Below, one piece after another: positions 11,516 through 23,300 of a stretch of 64,000 nt of DNA. Under the pieces are notes generated by a model. It searched no databases. It was given only the letters and a program-made list of their open reading frames with translations, and was not told the DNA's origin. The position numbers and the translations under genes were made by a program. The DNA lies in the NCBI GenBank assembly GCA_024138025.1, contig JAMXBD010002743.1, forward strand, positions 62,001-126,000, given 5' to 3'. How positions within the stretch are numbered: the first letter of the stretch is position 1; every line of letters begins with the position of its first letter. This DNA is from Combretum micranthum (Eukaryota; Streptophyta; Magnoliopsida; Myrtales; Combretaceae).

Positions 11516-12027
11516 AACGTAAAAAGAAATGAAAGGGGAAAGAAAAGGCAGATTTTAAAGAAAAGGAAAGGATATAATTTAAAAATTTGGATATTTTAGA
11601 AATAGGATATAGGTTTAGAACTATCAGATCAATATGAATAGTTCTAGGAGTATTTAAAAGATAATTTTAGAACCGATAGGTTAGAAATTAAGGACTTAAA
11701 ATAAGAACTTAATTTAGGAATCTATTTTGGATAAAAGATATTTAATTTGAGTTCGGGTTTAAGAACTAATACTTTTATTCAAGCAAATGAACTCAAATTT
11801 TGTAACGATTTAGGAATTAGTGTTTAGGCTAAGAATCAAGAATTTAGGAATCCTCTAAACATTTCAATGACTTGTTTAGAGAATTTAGATTTCAAATCTC
11901 AAATTTCATTTAATTAATTACTAATCTAACTTTGTCAACTTATCTATTTATATCCTATGATTAATTTAATTTATTCAAATCTATCTAAACCCAATTTCTA
12001 ATATATGTGAAGGTTTGGGGTATTTCA

Positions 12028-12218
12028 TTCTTTGTCCAACAGCATTAAACTGACCCAAACACATTGATAGTCAATTCTATTTCATCCTATAAATCAATTT
12101 CTATTTTTTAAACACATACTAGCTTTACATTCTCCTCTTTTATGTATTCACCACCAATTGTTAAACGTAAACATTTCAAACCTAACAAAGATTATAATAA
12201 ATGAACCATGAAATAGTT
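12028..12218. other. Short spacer between LTR C and gag-protease element
   Basis: 190 bp. Its first 55 bp resemble the Copia LTR end at 2,590-2,645. The rest shows no match in the window and may be low-copy DNA continuing at 15,420. Confidence 0.3.
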
Positions 12219-12917
12219 TGATGCAAGCTTGAGGGGGTTGAATCTTGATCTAAACCTTTATAGTTTTCTAATAGAAATAATATGGATAAAACTAATGTTT
12301 GATAGAATCGATAAACAATAAAATTAAACTGGTTTGTGATTAAATTATAGAACGATATAGACCATGATCTAGAAATTAATCACGATGTTAAAATAATTTC
12401 AAGATTCTAATAACATGGTTCACCATTATTCTATATGACACAAAAATTAATAGGATCTCAAGAATAAAGAGAATCAAAACTCAATATTCAAAATCACCAC
12501 AAAGGGTTTCACACTTAAAAGTGCTCTCAAATATGTTAAAAGATATAATAAAAACTTCTATATCTATCTTGAGTAGTTACTAGCCTTTATATATAGGCTT
12601 ATTACAAGGTAGTTACATTATTGAAAAATATAATTGTGGCAGTAACATAACTGACAACATAACTGAAAAACATAATTGTGGCAGTTACATAATGTAACTA
12701 AAAAAACATATTTGCGACAGTTATGTAATTGGAAAACATAATTATAAATAATTTCGACATTAATAAAAACAAAGAAATTTGAAAAGCCATAAAAAAAACT
12801 TTGAAAAGACATCAAAACAATTAAAGGCTGGAGTACAAGGCTTCAAGCTTTAATATTTTGTGTCGGCCTTGAATTTGCTTTCCTTTCCAATGATTTCGAG
12901 CTTGTTGATTCCTATCA
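12219..12917 (-). repeat. 3' LTR of gag-protease element
   Basis: 699 bp. On the minus strand it opens TGATAGGAATC and closes TTGCATCA. The adjacent AAACCCAGGGGTAA (12,918-12,931, minus) is the polypurine tract. A tandem run built on GGCAGTTACATAACTG lies near 12,605-12,745. Confidence 0.88.
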
Positions 12918-13039
12918 TTACCCCTGGGTTTATGAAGATTCATCTTCGAATCTTGATTCTTTAATTTTTGAACTTTCAGAGTTAGATCCAGAGTTTTCAT
13001 CTGACTAGTCCATGTAAACAACCTTCTCAATCCTTTGAT

Positions 13040-13490
13040 CTTCTTAATATGCATCATCTTAGCCTTTTATACCTCTTCATAACTCATAGGAAGCAACTTG
13101 TATGTCTTGCCTCGATGCTGAATAGTGCACTCATTCTTGTACCCATCAAATGTAGCTCAAAGGTCATACTGCCATGGTATTCCAAGAATCAAGTGTGTAG
13201 CATCCATGGGTACTACATCACACAATACCTCATCAGTATAATCACTAATGGAAATAGGTACATGAACCTATTTGTGCACATGAATAGCCCCCTGATGATT
13301 AAGCTAATGAAGGGCATATGGTTTTGGATGTTGCTCCACGTATAACCCTAATTTAGGAACCAATACAGCAGAAATTACATTGGCATAATTGCCACTATCA
13401 ATGATAATCAGACAAGATTTTCCCTACACCAAGCTCTAAATGTAGAACAGATTAGTTCGCTGGTTTGGAACCACATGCTCCTACTCAAGA
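13040..13490 (-). pseudogene. Retroviral-type aspartic protease remnant
   Basis: Minus-strand translation includes CLIIIDSGNYANVISAVLV at about 13,366-13,424, the aspartic protease active-site region (family xxDSGxxxNxI), and HLILGIPWQYD near 13,165-13,200, matching the conserved ILGxPWL block before the second psi loop. It is followed by ARQTYKLLPMSYEEV. At least three in-frame stops interrupt it. The enzyme would cut the gag polyprotein. It directly follows the gag remnant in the same element. Confidence 0.75.
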
Positions 13491-13559
13491 ATTAATGTCA
13501 AAGGCAAATTAGACATGTTCTCTTCTTGCACTTCTTCCTCACTGCTCTTCTGTCCCTCT

Positions 13560-14660
13560 TCCTCAGTCTCAATATTGTTCCTTTTCATGATCATAACCTT
13601 CTTATTAGGACACTGAGAAGTGATGTGGCCATATCCTAAACATTTGAAACATTTAATATCCTAGCTCCTTTGCTGTTGTGTTTGATTAGACATTTTGTCA
13701 TCCACCACTTTACCTTTTTTCTTCTCTTTCCCATCCTCTTTCTTTTCATCCTCATCTAATTAACTATAGTGATGTGATTTTTGAGACTGTCTGTGCTGAT
13801 GACTTGCAACTCTGTTAGCTAATTTTAATTACATCCTCTAGGGTTTGATAGTGCTGGAGCTCAACAACTGGCGATATCCATTTTGAGTCCATTAATGAAC
13901 TTAGCTATAGATTCATATCAAGATTTTTGAAAATCACATCTCGCCATCAAGGTCTCAAGCTCCTTCAAAGATTCCTCAATACTTCTTTTACCCTGCCTCA
14001 AGGATTGCAATTCCATCAGCAGCTCATGTTTATAGTAATCTAGTAAAACCTGCGTTTCATCAACCTTTACATTAATGCCCATTAACACACCTTTTCTTCA
14101 TCTGCCCTTCATCTCTCAGTCTGCAATTTATCCCACCATAGACTAGCATAGTTAGAAAATGCTAGAGATGCCATTTTCACCTTCATGCGCTCATCCAACT
14201 CATAACAATCAAACACTTTCTCCACCCTTGGCACCTAATCGAGAAATTCCTCCAATTTATTGCTTCCAGTGAAAGGTGGAATTTTTAATTTAATACTATC
14301 AATTCCTCTTCTCTTATCATCTCTACCCTCTTGCATCCTACTCCTTTCACTATTCCATCAAAATCACCACTAAAGTGTCTTTTATGACTAGATCCACTTT
14401 GACTCCTCCTTTTTTTCACATCTAATCTCTTCAAAATCCTTCTAACATATTCTTACATCTGATTAACCTCAGTTTGCAATTGTGTAAATTCATGCCTAGT
14501 CACAACATCTCCTTCACCACCACCATTGTTGTTGTCGTCATTCCTTCCAACCCTACCATTATTGACATTAATACTATTGCTTCCATCCGACAACATCTCT
14601 CCACAATCACCAACAACAACATAGCTGAGTTCAACAACAACAAAAAGAATTCATGAAGAA
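13560..14660 (-). pseudogene. Ty3/Gypsy gag remnant
   Basis: The minus strand shows, in order: an Asn/Gly-rich N-terminus (NNGRVGRNDDNNNGGGEG) and an RHEFTQLQTEVNQM coiled-coil-like piece near 14,470-14,590; the core IKLKIPPFTGSNKLEEFLD near 14,250-14,310, then a stop in place of Trp, then VFDCYELDERMKVKMASLAF and WWDKLQ near 14,110-14,230; and a zinc knuckle CFKCLGYGHITSQC near 13,615-13,660 (C-x2-C-x4-H-x4-C). These are Retrotrans_gag plus nucleocapsid features: particle assembly and RNA binding. The reading frame is otherwise well kept, so decay is recent or residual. Confidence 0.82.
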
Positions 14661-14716
14661 AAATTAAACCAACCTGAAATTAATCCACATCGAACAACAA
14701 TTTCTGCATAACCTTT

Positions 14717-14728
14717 GCTTTGATACCA
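14717..14728 (-). other. Primer-binding site
   Basis: Minus-strand TGGTATCAAAGC, four bases from the 5' LTR. It differs from the canonical initiator-Met complement TGGTATCAGAGC at one base. The neighbouring small element uses a nearly identical site, which ties the two together. Confidence 0.8.
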
Positions 14729-14732
14729 AATT

Positions 14733-15414
14733 TGACACGAGGTTGAGGAGGCTGAATCTTGATCTAAATTTTTAGGGTCTTCTAATAAAAATGATATGGA
14801 TAAAATTATTGTTCAATAGCCACAAATAATAAAATTAAAGTGGTTTATGATTAGATTATAGAACGATAGGGACCACGATCTATAAATTAATCTAAATGTT
14901 AATGAATCACAAGATTCTAGTAATAGGGTTCACCATAATTCTATGTGAAACAAGAATTGATAAGAACTCAAGAATAAAGAGAATCAAAACTCAATTTTCA
15001 AAATCACCACAAAAGGTTTCATACTTAAAAGTGTTATTAAATATCTCAAAAGATATTACAAAAACTTCTATATCTATCTTGAGTAGTTACTAGCCTTTAT
15101 ATATAGGCTTATATAGTTACGTAACTGAAAAATATAATTGTGGCAGTTACATAACTGATAACATAACGGAAAAATATAATTGTGATAGTTACACAACGTA
15201 ACTAAAAAAACATAATTATGGCAGTTACGTAACTGAAAAACATAATTATAAATAATTCCTACAATAATAAAACAAAGAAATTTGAAAAGCCACAAAAGAA
15301 ATTTGAAAAGACATCAAAACAATTAAAGGATAACGTATGAGGCTTCAAGCTTTAATATTTTGTGTCGGCCTTAGATTTGCTTTCCAACGATTTCGGGCTT
15401 GTTGATTCCTATCA
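14733..15414 (-). repeat. 5' LTR of gag-protease element
   Basis: 682-bp partner of 12,219-12,917, begins TGACACGAGG on plus and ends CCTATCA. It carries the tandem palindromic units at 15,110-15,250, including a perfect CAGTTACGTAACTG at 15,222-15,235. Confidence 0.88.
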
Positions 15415-15419
15415 TAGTT

Positions 15420-15569
15420 AGATATCACAACTTTTCTATTTTATTCACAAAGAAAATTCGTACATAACTCTAATCCACCATGAGAGACTGGCATATATAA
15501 AACTCATAGAAGAAGCTAGTAACTTGCAATGCAAGCATGAAAATGACAATATTTATTTCACTTGATTCT
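15420..15569. other. Spacer between two small LTR elements
   Basis: 150 bp of apparently non-repetitive DNA. Removing both elements joins 12,218 to 15,420 and 15,569 to 17,055, giving an ancestral stretch downstream of the secreted-peptide pseudogene. No gene seen. Confidence 0.4.
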
Positions 15570-15989
15570 TGACGGAGCGGTTAAGAGGGATTATCACAAG
15601 ACGTTGATTCATGCATGAATACTGGCTTGAGCTATTCAAAAGCCTATTGATTCTAGGAATAGCTAGGCTAATGGCATCAAAAATCGAAATTCTATGATGA
15701 ATTCGAAATTTTGGAAAAGCAATGATAGCTTTGAAATTTTACTGAAAAAATGATAATCAAACTTTTTTATTGCCCTAAGGCATACATTTATAGGCAAGCT
15801 GAAACCTTCCATAAAAGAAAAAAAATCTTTAATAAAATCCCATTAAATAGAATTCAAAAGATAATTCTTTTGAATAATAATTGAAAAAATATCATTAAAA
15901 GAGATAAATGGAATGTAATCAAATATCCAATTAAAGCTTATTAAAAGATATTTTAAAAAATATTGATTAAATCATTATTGACCGCATCA
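15570..15989 (-). repeat. 3' LTR of TRIM-like element
   Basis: 420 bp. Minus-strand termini TGATGCGGTC and CTCCGTCA. Most differences from the partner LTR are scattered substitutions. Confidence 0.88.
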
Positions 15990-16329
15990 TTACCCCAGGT
16001 TAGATAAAATTAGCCCTCAAATTTTCACTGCGTCATGCAAGATCCACTTGGAATTAATTACACAGGCCTTAGACAAATAAATCTAACCATGGCTAGTCGA
16101 TTGAAAAATGTTACTCCTTAGCCAATTATCTTGAACAACCTCTTCAATTGCTAATGTCTCCTTACTATCTCAAATCACAATTTCCAATTCAACAACATTA
16201 AAATTAAAAAAAAAATGGTTTACCATCACCAATAGCTTCAAAAATCTCATCCTCTTCTTGAACATATGCATCAAAGTTGGTTCTCTAGCAGCCTCAAAAA
16301 TAGTTTCATCTTCCTTCACTTTGTCCTTA

Positions 16330-16579
16330 AAAAGGGGTTTTCATAAAAGTGAAATTTAGGGATTTCTACTTTCATCTCAATAACCAAATTAAAGTTCCTC
16401 TAGTGTCCCATCAACGCACCTAACCTCTCGACAACACAATATACTATCACATTTAATCGACGTTCCAATATTATATCCAGCTGCTCATTAATCAATTACC
16501 CAATTCTGTGATCTAGATCATCATGATCGTAGATCTCATCAACTGTACGATGTTGATTGGTCTGTCTGCGAGGTGCCAT
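16330..16579 (-). pseudogene. Gag N-terminal fragment of TRIM-like element
   Basis: Starts with MAPRRQTNQHRTVDEIYDHD at 16,579, the kind of start seen in plant Ty3/Gypsy gag (MPPRR...), and continues through LDHRI, a stop, then a LDIILERRLNVIVYCVVERL helix-like stretch and FNLVIEMKVEIPKF near 16,350. It ends where the capsid core would begin. Stops make it untranslatable as a whole. The element therefore probably kept this stretch for cis reasons, for example packaging next to the primer site; that is inference. Confidence 0.6.
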
Positions 16580-16616
16580 TGTTAATCCAAGAGCAAACCT
16601 AGCTTTGATACTAATC

Positions 16617-17049
16617 TGGTACAGCAATTAAAAGAGATTTATCATAAGACGTTGATTTGCGCACGAATACTAGCTTAGATCTTCAAAAGCCTATTGATTT
16701 TAGGAGTACCTAGGCTTATGGCATCAAAAATCGAAATTCTATGATGAATTTGTAATCTGGGAAAAGAACAATAATGGCTCTGAATTTTTACTGAAAAAAA
16801 TGATAAGTGAACGTTTTATTGCTATATGGCAGACATTTATAGGCAAGCCGAAAACTTGCCAAGAAGGAAAAAAGAGTGAAAAAAGACATCATATTAAATG
16901 ACATTGAATGGCATTGAGAAGATATTTTATTGAATTATAACTAAAAAAAATGTCATTAAAAGATACAAATGGAATGCAATTAAATATCCAATTAATGGTT
17001 ATTAAAAGATATTAAAAAAATATTGATTGAATCATTATTGATCGCATCA
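16617..17049 (-). repeat. 5' LTR of TRIM-like element
   Basis: 433-bp partner of 15,570-15,989, begins TGGTACAGC on plus and ends GATCGCATCA. Confidence 0.88.
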
Positions 17050-17181
17050 ATTCTTGCCTATATTAGTATTCTTCATATGCACTTTCTTAGGGTACAAATC
17101 ATGCAATGTGTTTCCACTTTATTTATTTCTAATTATTACGCATACTATTCATCCATCGTGGTGTTGCTTGACATCTATTGT

Positions 17182-17439
17182 CTATCTTTGGTCCAATATA
17201 CAAAATCTGTGACGAATATCCGTGCTAGAATCATCATTGAATCCATAACTATAATCATCACTTGGAAGATTGCTTGATGCAGCTTGTGTGACGGCTTTCC
17301 GAACCATCCATGTGTCACGAAGAAGGCGCTCCATTTTTGAATCCAGCCTTCTGTTATCAGCTCCCTAAGTTGACCCCGAGGTAATCAACAGAATGATGAA
17401 GAACACAAGGAGTATTGCCTTCATGATTGAACTGCTCAT
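17182..17439 (-). pseudogene. Small secreted-peptide gene with one in-frame stop
   Basis: A minus-strand frame of 86 codons (start 17,439, terminal TAG 17,184-17,182) is interrupted only by a TAG at codon 25. Codons 1-24 are MSSSIMKAILLVFFIILLIT and then SGST: a basic n-region, about 14 hydrophobic residues and a small-residue end, a textbook signal peptide. After the stop comes GADNRRLDSKMERLLRDTWM, a charged amphipathic stretch, and an Asp/Ser/Tyr-rich C-terminus around SDDYSYGFNDDSSTDIRHRF. There are no cysteine pairs; one Cys lies near the end. The layout (signal, variable charged region, short polar C-terminus) fits plant secreted signalling-peptide precursors, but I recognise no named family such as CLE, RGF or PSY. 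A TATA-like CCTATAAAAATT lies about 215 bp upstream (17,650-17,661, minus). It is the only candidate host gene in the window. Alternative: a chance frame; the clear signal sequence argues against this. Confidence 0.5.
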
Positions 17440-17906
17440 TTGGCTGTTCTGAAAGAGCAAAAGATGGAATATTGTGACTATCGTTAGATAAAAAATGGTA
17501 AAAATACAGTGAAAGTAAAGTGATTATTTTTAATAGGAATTAAATTCATAACATAAATCAAAGGATAATGAATCTACCATTGATGGAACAATAAATATCA
17601 TGCTATATCAGTGAGAAAATTGCATCTTAGTTTTTATGTTGCAATGGTAATTTTTATAGGCAACTAGAGATAACTTTATTATAACTTTTGCTTAAATATT
17701 ATGATATTGGAAACAATATAAAAATTGATAAAAAGTAAGAACAATGCTGGATGTCACAATGTTAGTGCAGCATATTAAAGAGTGCATCAAGTAGTTATGG
17801 TAATCACGATTAACATTAACATTCATACTTTTTACTTATGGACCATCAGTACTTTATTTATTTAATTTTTATTATCATATTTTGAATTTTATCGATTTGT
17901 TAGAAT
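17440..17906. other. Upstream flank of peptide pseudogene
   Basis: AT-rich with no coding and no repeat partner in the window. It contains the TATA-like site mentioned for the pseudogene. Otherwise I see nothing in it. Confidence 0.35.
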
Positions 17907-18175
17907 CACTATAATAAATTTTGGTTTTAAATATAAAAATTGTCCCTAAAAATCTATCATGAAAAACTTATTGAGACCAAATTGTCATAAAAAAAATGTC
18001 TAAAAAATTGTCGTTACTTAATTTTTCAGTGACAAATTTATTGTCCAGTGCAAATGTGTGGAAAAATTATCATCATTAATGATAGCAAAATTTGTCTGTA
18101 ATTGATTGTAAATAATAAAAAATTTATAAATGAAAAAGCTCCATCACAAATTTATCTATATTTTGAGATTAGTAA
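17907..18175. repeat. Possible CACTA-like terminal sequence
   Basis: Starts CACTATAATAAATTTTGG, similar to the CACTACAAGAAAA termini of plant CACTA transposons, and is followed by several short repeats of TTGTC/GACAA type (for example near 17,941, 17,975, 18,010, 18,040, 18,090), as in CACTA subterminal regions. No matching right end with a 3-bp duplication was found, so this is tentative. Confidence 0.25.
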
Positions 18176-19130
18176 TTATTAAATTCTTATTTAGCTCCTC
18201 CACTTCTAACTAGTATATTACTCTTATTCCACTTCTAATTTGTCCTACGTATTGTCCATTTCGGTGAAGCACAACATATGGTAATTTCTTTCTCAGGGGG
18301 TCACTCATCCTATAGTGCTCTATACTACTCTCTGAACTCAACTTTAACTTTAGAGTTTTTATAAGCCTTAAACCACTAAATAAATTTATACCATCATGAT
18401 TAAAGTTCCACTATTTTCTAATTGAGACTTGAGAGATATCATAATCAATTTTATTAGCACAAAACATTTGTGTATCTTTAATAAATAAATATAACTTAAT
18501 TGACTAGTTTTATTTTATAGTTATATTTTACCTATTTTAGAATATTTTTCCATATAATAGTGTATTCTTAAAATAATATACAATATTTATACATGTTTAT
18601 TTATGCTAAGCCAACATTCTATACTAATTATGTTGTATTATATATTTATCAATTAAATATACTATATTTTCAGTAGTTATTATATTTTTTGTTATCAAAT
18701 ATGTTGTCCTATATAGTATATAAATATAAATTATGTGATGCATATATAATAAATGTCTATAAATTTAATGATATATACAAATAATCTATATTGTGTACTA
18801 TTTATTTTATATTACATATTATTATAAAAAATAATATATTTTTGAGAAATATATTTTATCTTTTCATATAATTTTCTATTACACATAAGATGCCATATAA
18901 AAATTTTAAATATAAATTCTATAAGATATATGTAATGAATGTATCATAAATATTTTTTTACATGATTTATGTCATTAAAGTACCCTTAAACTAATATTGC
19001 TTAGTTAATATGCATGAATATGTGTGTTTGATTAATTTATGAAATTAATGTGAACATATGTAGTTGGTAAACTATACATGCTAGACTAAAATTTCACGTG
19101 TTAATATGATTTGGAGGTTGTATTGTATTA
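18176..19130. other. Very AT-rich intergenic DNA, no gene seen
   Basis: 18,470-18,980 is almost entirely A and T, with repeated ATAT and TTATT tracts. No domain, LTR terminus or RNA gene is visible. Confidence 0.4.
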
Positions 19131-20313
19131 TTTGTTGTGTGTAAATTTAAGCCTAAGATTTTTCTAAAAACAAACTAAACTTAAGCGAGCAGATTTTGAG
19201 CCAAATCAAATCCATATACAAGCCCAAGCCCAAGCCTTTTTTTTTTCATTCTCAAAAATTACAACTGCCTTGAAAGTCAAAGAAAAACTTTTTCAAGGAT
19301 AATTATCAACTTTAACTGTACAAAATTGCACAAATCCAAAACAGACCCTTAAAAAATGACATTTCCAAAAGACAAAACTTAACACAACCATTTTTCCTTG
19401 GAATTCTACAAATTATCCATCCAAGATTCTTATCAACAATTCATCTTCAAAATAAAAGTTAGATAAGGTGAGTTTTGCATGCTTTCATGGTTATTTATTC
19501 ATTTGTTTTCTTCATAAGGATGATTCCTGTTTCAATGGGTTATTAATGAGTTGTATATGATTTTGATGATCTATGTTGATCTATGGAGCTAAATAGATTC
19601 TTGAAGATGTAGTTGAAGACTATATAGAGATGTTGAAGTTGTTTTGGTAGATGAATGAGTAAGTGAAGTGTGTGAGGTTCAATGTTAGATGTGAAGTTAT
19701 AGGAGTTGTTTGATAATGGAGTTGAGGAGTTTTATATGTATTTTGTATTATTAAGTGCATGTGTTGAATGTATGTAAGCTAATAGAAGTGAAAATTTGAT
19801 GTTTATGTGTGTAACTATACATGCCCTATTTTTCAAAAGAGTACACGAGTGAAATATGGGGTGATGTTTTGGTCATGTATCTTGTCAAGCTCCTAAATTA
19901 ACACTACTTTAGGAGAAACATTACCACATGAATTTGATTGTGCTTCTCACTGTGAATTGAACAATGAGGAAAAACGTGAAAGCATGGTAGGAACACGATT
20001 GCATGCATCTCACCATGGTTCTCTATATTTTTAAAAGGATTTGACATAAATTGATACAAGGCTAGAACACGGCCCCTTATATCAAACTGTGTTTCTCTCT
20101 GACTAAATTTTGCAAATCAAAACACAAGATTTATATTTCACCATGTTTCTTGTTTAAAGGAAACACGGCTAGAACATGACCATATGTATTGCACCGTGTT
20201 TCTCTCTAATTCTCATGATGCTTTGTACAATGAAGGAACATGGGCGAAACACAATTTGCCCTATCTAATCATGCTTCTCTCTGAGCCCAAACGTAAACAA
20301 AGCACAATGAAAC
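19130..20313. repeat. Old LTR-like repeat G, left part
   Basis: Contains GAACACGG and CACCGTGTTTC text repeated at 19,990-20,300 that resumes after LTR F at 38,614 (ACACGACATG, GGAACACAAGG). F therefore split a single older repeat here. The repeat resembles families with CACGG-type GC islands, like LTR C in inverse orientation. Boundaries are uncertain and no coding is seen. Confidence 0.4.
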
Positions 20314-23300
20314 TATCACGCCTCTAATATGGGGTCTAGTAGGATTAATCTAAAGCTATCATATCACATGTGCACCCGTAACATGAGAGCCGTCTTGTAT
20401 GTCAGATTGTATAAGACTCTATTTATTTATCAATGTTTATATAAATGATATAATATATTACAGGATTTCAACTATGGAATCCAATTTTCTAATTTCTACC
20501 AAGATCGCAGAGAATCGGTATCCCCTACCAAATGGTGAAAGTGGGTTTCAAATTACTACATATAAAAATTCAAAATTTATCTAATTTACATTCTAAGTTT
20601 CCATATCCTATATCTCTATCTTCAATAGAATTTGTTGGAGAAGCTCTTTTCACACATTCCTAGCCCAATCCCATCTAATATTAATCCTGCACAAAAACTA
20701 TTGGGGAATGAGCGAACCACGGGCTCAGTGAGATAACCTGAACAAACCACACATCAACCAATAAACAAACAAGTATATGTATCAATCATATATAATGCAA
20801 CAATCAATCATATGCACGTTACAAGCTTGGATGATTTAGAATCCAAAGCAGGATGAAGATTTACGTCCTCTTCATCGGGGTTGAAGGAACTCGATACTAT
20901 GGCCCACCTACCTAGGAGAAACTAAGTATACAAGAAAGCCACAATCCTCATTGTCATTATCCCTTTATACTTTTGGCATTCAATTCCTATTTTAAGCCTT
21001 AGAAACTCCACTAAGCGCTAGTCATTTCACAACAATACCATGGGCGGCGTCCTTCATTACCAGTTAGTTCCCATGGAACCAATGGAACAAAGGTAATCTT
21101 GTGTAGAACTAATAGCCTCTTGCCTAGAAAAACCAAGCATTACCAGAGAACTAAAATACTAACACGTAGTAGGCTGCCACATCTCCAAATGCAGTTTATG
21201 CAAATCGTGCAACGTCTGTCCGTTTTATTTATAGTACCAATAGTTGTTAATCCAGTTTATGGCGATCATACGATTTACAGACAATCATCAACATATTTCA
21301 TACAATAGTTATCATACAAAATGATTATCATTTATATTATGATAATTTGACATTCAATCATACACCACACATCATGCATTATTCTCAATCCCGCATGCAT
21401 ATCAATTGAATATATATTATTACAAAAGCAACTATACTACAAGCACAAACAATGTGATAAAGTAAAATAACTCACCTGTAGTCCTCGCTAAATTGTTGTA
21501 TAAGCTATTGATGACCCGGAAATTGATCTATTTTCCTATGAAAGGAAATAACAGAGATTCATTATCGGACCGTTTCTATAAAAGAAGTCTTCCTAGAGTT
21601 AAAGGTGTTGATCTCTATCGTCAAATATTAGATTAAGTCCGTTATATTAATTATTGTGTCATTCAATACTTTAATAGAATTCCTATAGATGCTTAACTAT
21701 TCTGTATCGGTGATTGATACAGTTTTTATTAATTGCTATCTATATTTTTATTTAAGGGGTTTTTCTTTTCTTTAAGTCCTATTGCTTTTAGTAGAAGATT
21801 TTTATTTATTAATTCTTTTCCCGTCAACCTTATATGTCTCTCAAATTGGTATTTTTATTTATTTAAGGGTATTTCTAGTAACCATACCTTTCAAAAATTA
21901 TAAAACCGTATTTAGATATATCAAATTTTTATTATATTTCAGTTTCATTTTTATTGCAAAACAAGCTAAGTTTAATACTATATATTATAGTAATATTAGT
22001 ATTGAAAAATCAATATCAATATTAGTATTAAATATAGTACAATAATAACAACATTTTCATATAGCTAGTAAATAATACCATTAGTGACAAAATAGAATTG
22101 ATGATAGTATAAATATAGTGACTTTAACATAAAATAACAGTATTGATAACTCTAATGAAAATATTAATAATACAGAATACTATAAACAGTAGTAATAATA
22201 ACGGTAATAATCATAACTATATTAATAAAAATAACAGTAACATTAATATTGGTTTAAGAGTAAAAACTGAGTAAATTTCTATTTGTGATTTCTTATTCGT
22301 TTTAAATCCAATTTCGCTGTATAAATAGTCGATTTGATAGTACTCGAAGAGTACTTTCTAGTAGTGGAATTATTTTCAAGAAAAGAGACTTGTACAATTT
22401 TTAAATTTATAAAACACATGCATGGGTTTCAAGTGAATCCTAATAACTATAGTCAAAACTTGTTTTGATCATATCTAACTCATTTCTAGCCCTTTTTGGA
22501 CAAATAAATAGTCGTTTTCATAGATTTTCCAAGTACAATCCATTGATAAGGTTGTTTTCATTAATAAAGATCATGAAGGGGGAGAAAAATAAAAGAACAG
22601 TTCGCTTTATTCGTGTAAATCTAGCAGCTTGATCCCGTTTTTGTTTTTGCAATATCTAATTCGTTTCTTATCCGTTTTTAACAAATAAATAGTCAATTTC
22701 ATAGGATTTTTCATGTTCTTTCCATTGGTGGGTCGTTTTTGGCTTATAATAAAGAAATCAATACAGTTTATTCAATCTTCCTAGGGATATACATGAGTAA
22801 TCTAAAGTTCAACTTAGTTTGTTGTAATTGAAGTATGGTTTTGGTTTTTCCTTTCTAAGACTTGAATTTCTACACTTAAAAATCTTCAAGTTGATGTATT
22901 TATGTCCTAAATAGTCTAGATAACATCAATATACTATTACATCAATTTTGATAGTTTCTAAGACAAATTTCTAAAGAGCAAACATAATGAATATTTGAAC
23001 TTGATATGATTCTTACCTTTATTAGACAATAGATGGGGTCTAGTTCCTCCTTCTCGATGAAAGTAATGATCTAAAGAGGATAGTAGAAAGATGAGTAACT
23101 AACAAAAATTAACCTAACTAAACTAGTATATGTATGTACATATTTTTTAGATTTCAAACTTGAATTTGTGATGTACCAAAGGCTATTTTTGGTGTTGTTT
23201 GAAAGAGGAAATGGACGTGTTTGAATGTGGTTGATGCTTGGATAGGATATAGGAAGTGAGACAAAGGTTGTGTTTTGTTTTAGAATTCCTTAAAGGTTGT

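Larger units (their letters stand above)
8509..12027 (-). mobile_element. Solo LTR C, copy 1
   Basis: A 3.5-kb unit begins TGTAAAGACCCG and ends GGTATTTCA, so in element sense it runs TGAAATACC...CTTTACA. Its termini and several inner blocks match the LTR of chromovirus E (TGTAAGGACCCG...TATTTCA), so C and E are related families. A second C copy begins near 38,829. No internal region is present here. Flanks GTTTT and TTCTT are only an imperfect TSD. Inside are CAT/CAA microsatellites, a GC-rich palindromic block, a purine tract and a conserved stem-loop module, listed separately. Short reading frames inside are not conserved and I do not call genes. Confidence 0.8.
12219..15414 (-). mobile_element. 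Gag-protease non-autonomous LTR element (TR-GAG type)
   Basis: A complete small Ty3/Gypsy-type element of 3.2 kb. LTRs of 699 and 682 bp (12,219-12,917; 14,733-15,414) are flanked by a perfect TSD TAGTT at 12,214-12,218 and 15,415-15,419. The 1.8-kb interior encodes gag and an aspartic protease on the minus strand and nothing of RT, RNase H or integrase, so mobility would need enzymes in trans. This fits the described TR-GAG class of plant elements. Primer-binding site 14,717-14,728; polypurine tract 12,918-12,931. Confidence 0.9.
15570..17049 (-). mobile_element. TRIM-like mini LTR element with gag start
   Basis: 1,480 bp. LTRs of 420 and 433 bp (15,570-15,989; 16,617-17,049) with a perfect TSD ATTCT at 15,565-15,569 and 17,050-17,054. 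The 627-bp interior has a polypurine tract AACCTGGGGTAA (15,990-16,001, minus) and a primer site TAGTATCAAAGC (16,602-16,613, minus). Both are close to those of the 12,219-15,414 element, so the two probably used the same helper. The interior keeps only the start of a gag-like protein. It is in the size range of TRIM elements but with longer LTRs. Confidence 0.9.

Noticed and set aside
17907..18562. Complete CACTA transposon
   Set aside because: A TAGTG near 18,558 could be the right end, but the terminal match is short and the 3-bp flanks (AAT and TAT) differ.
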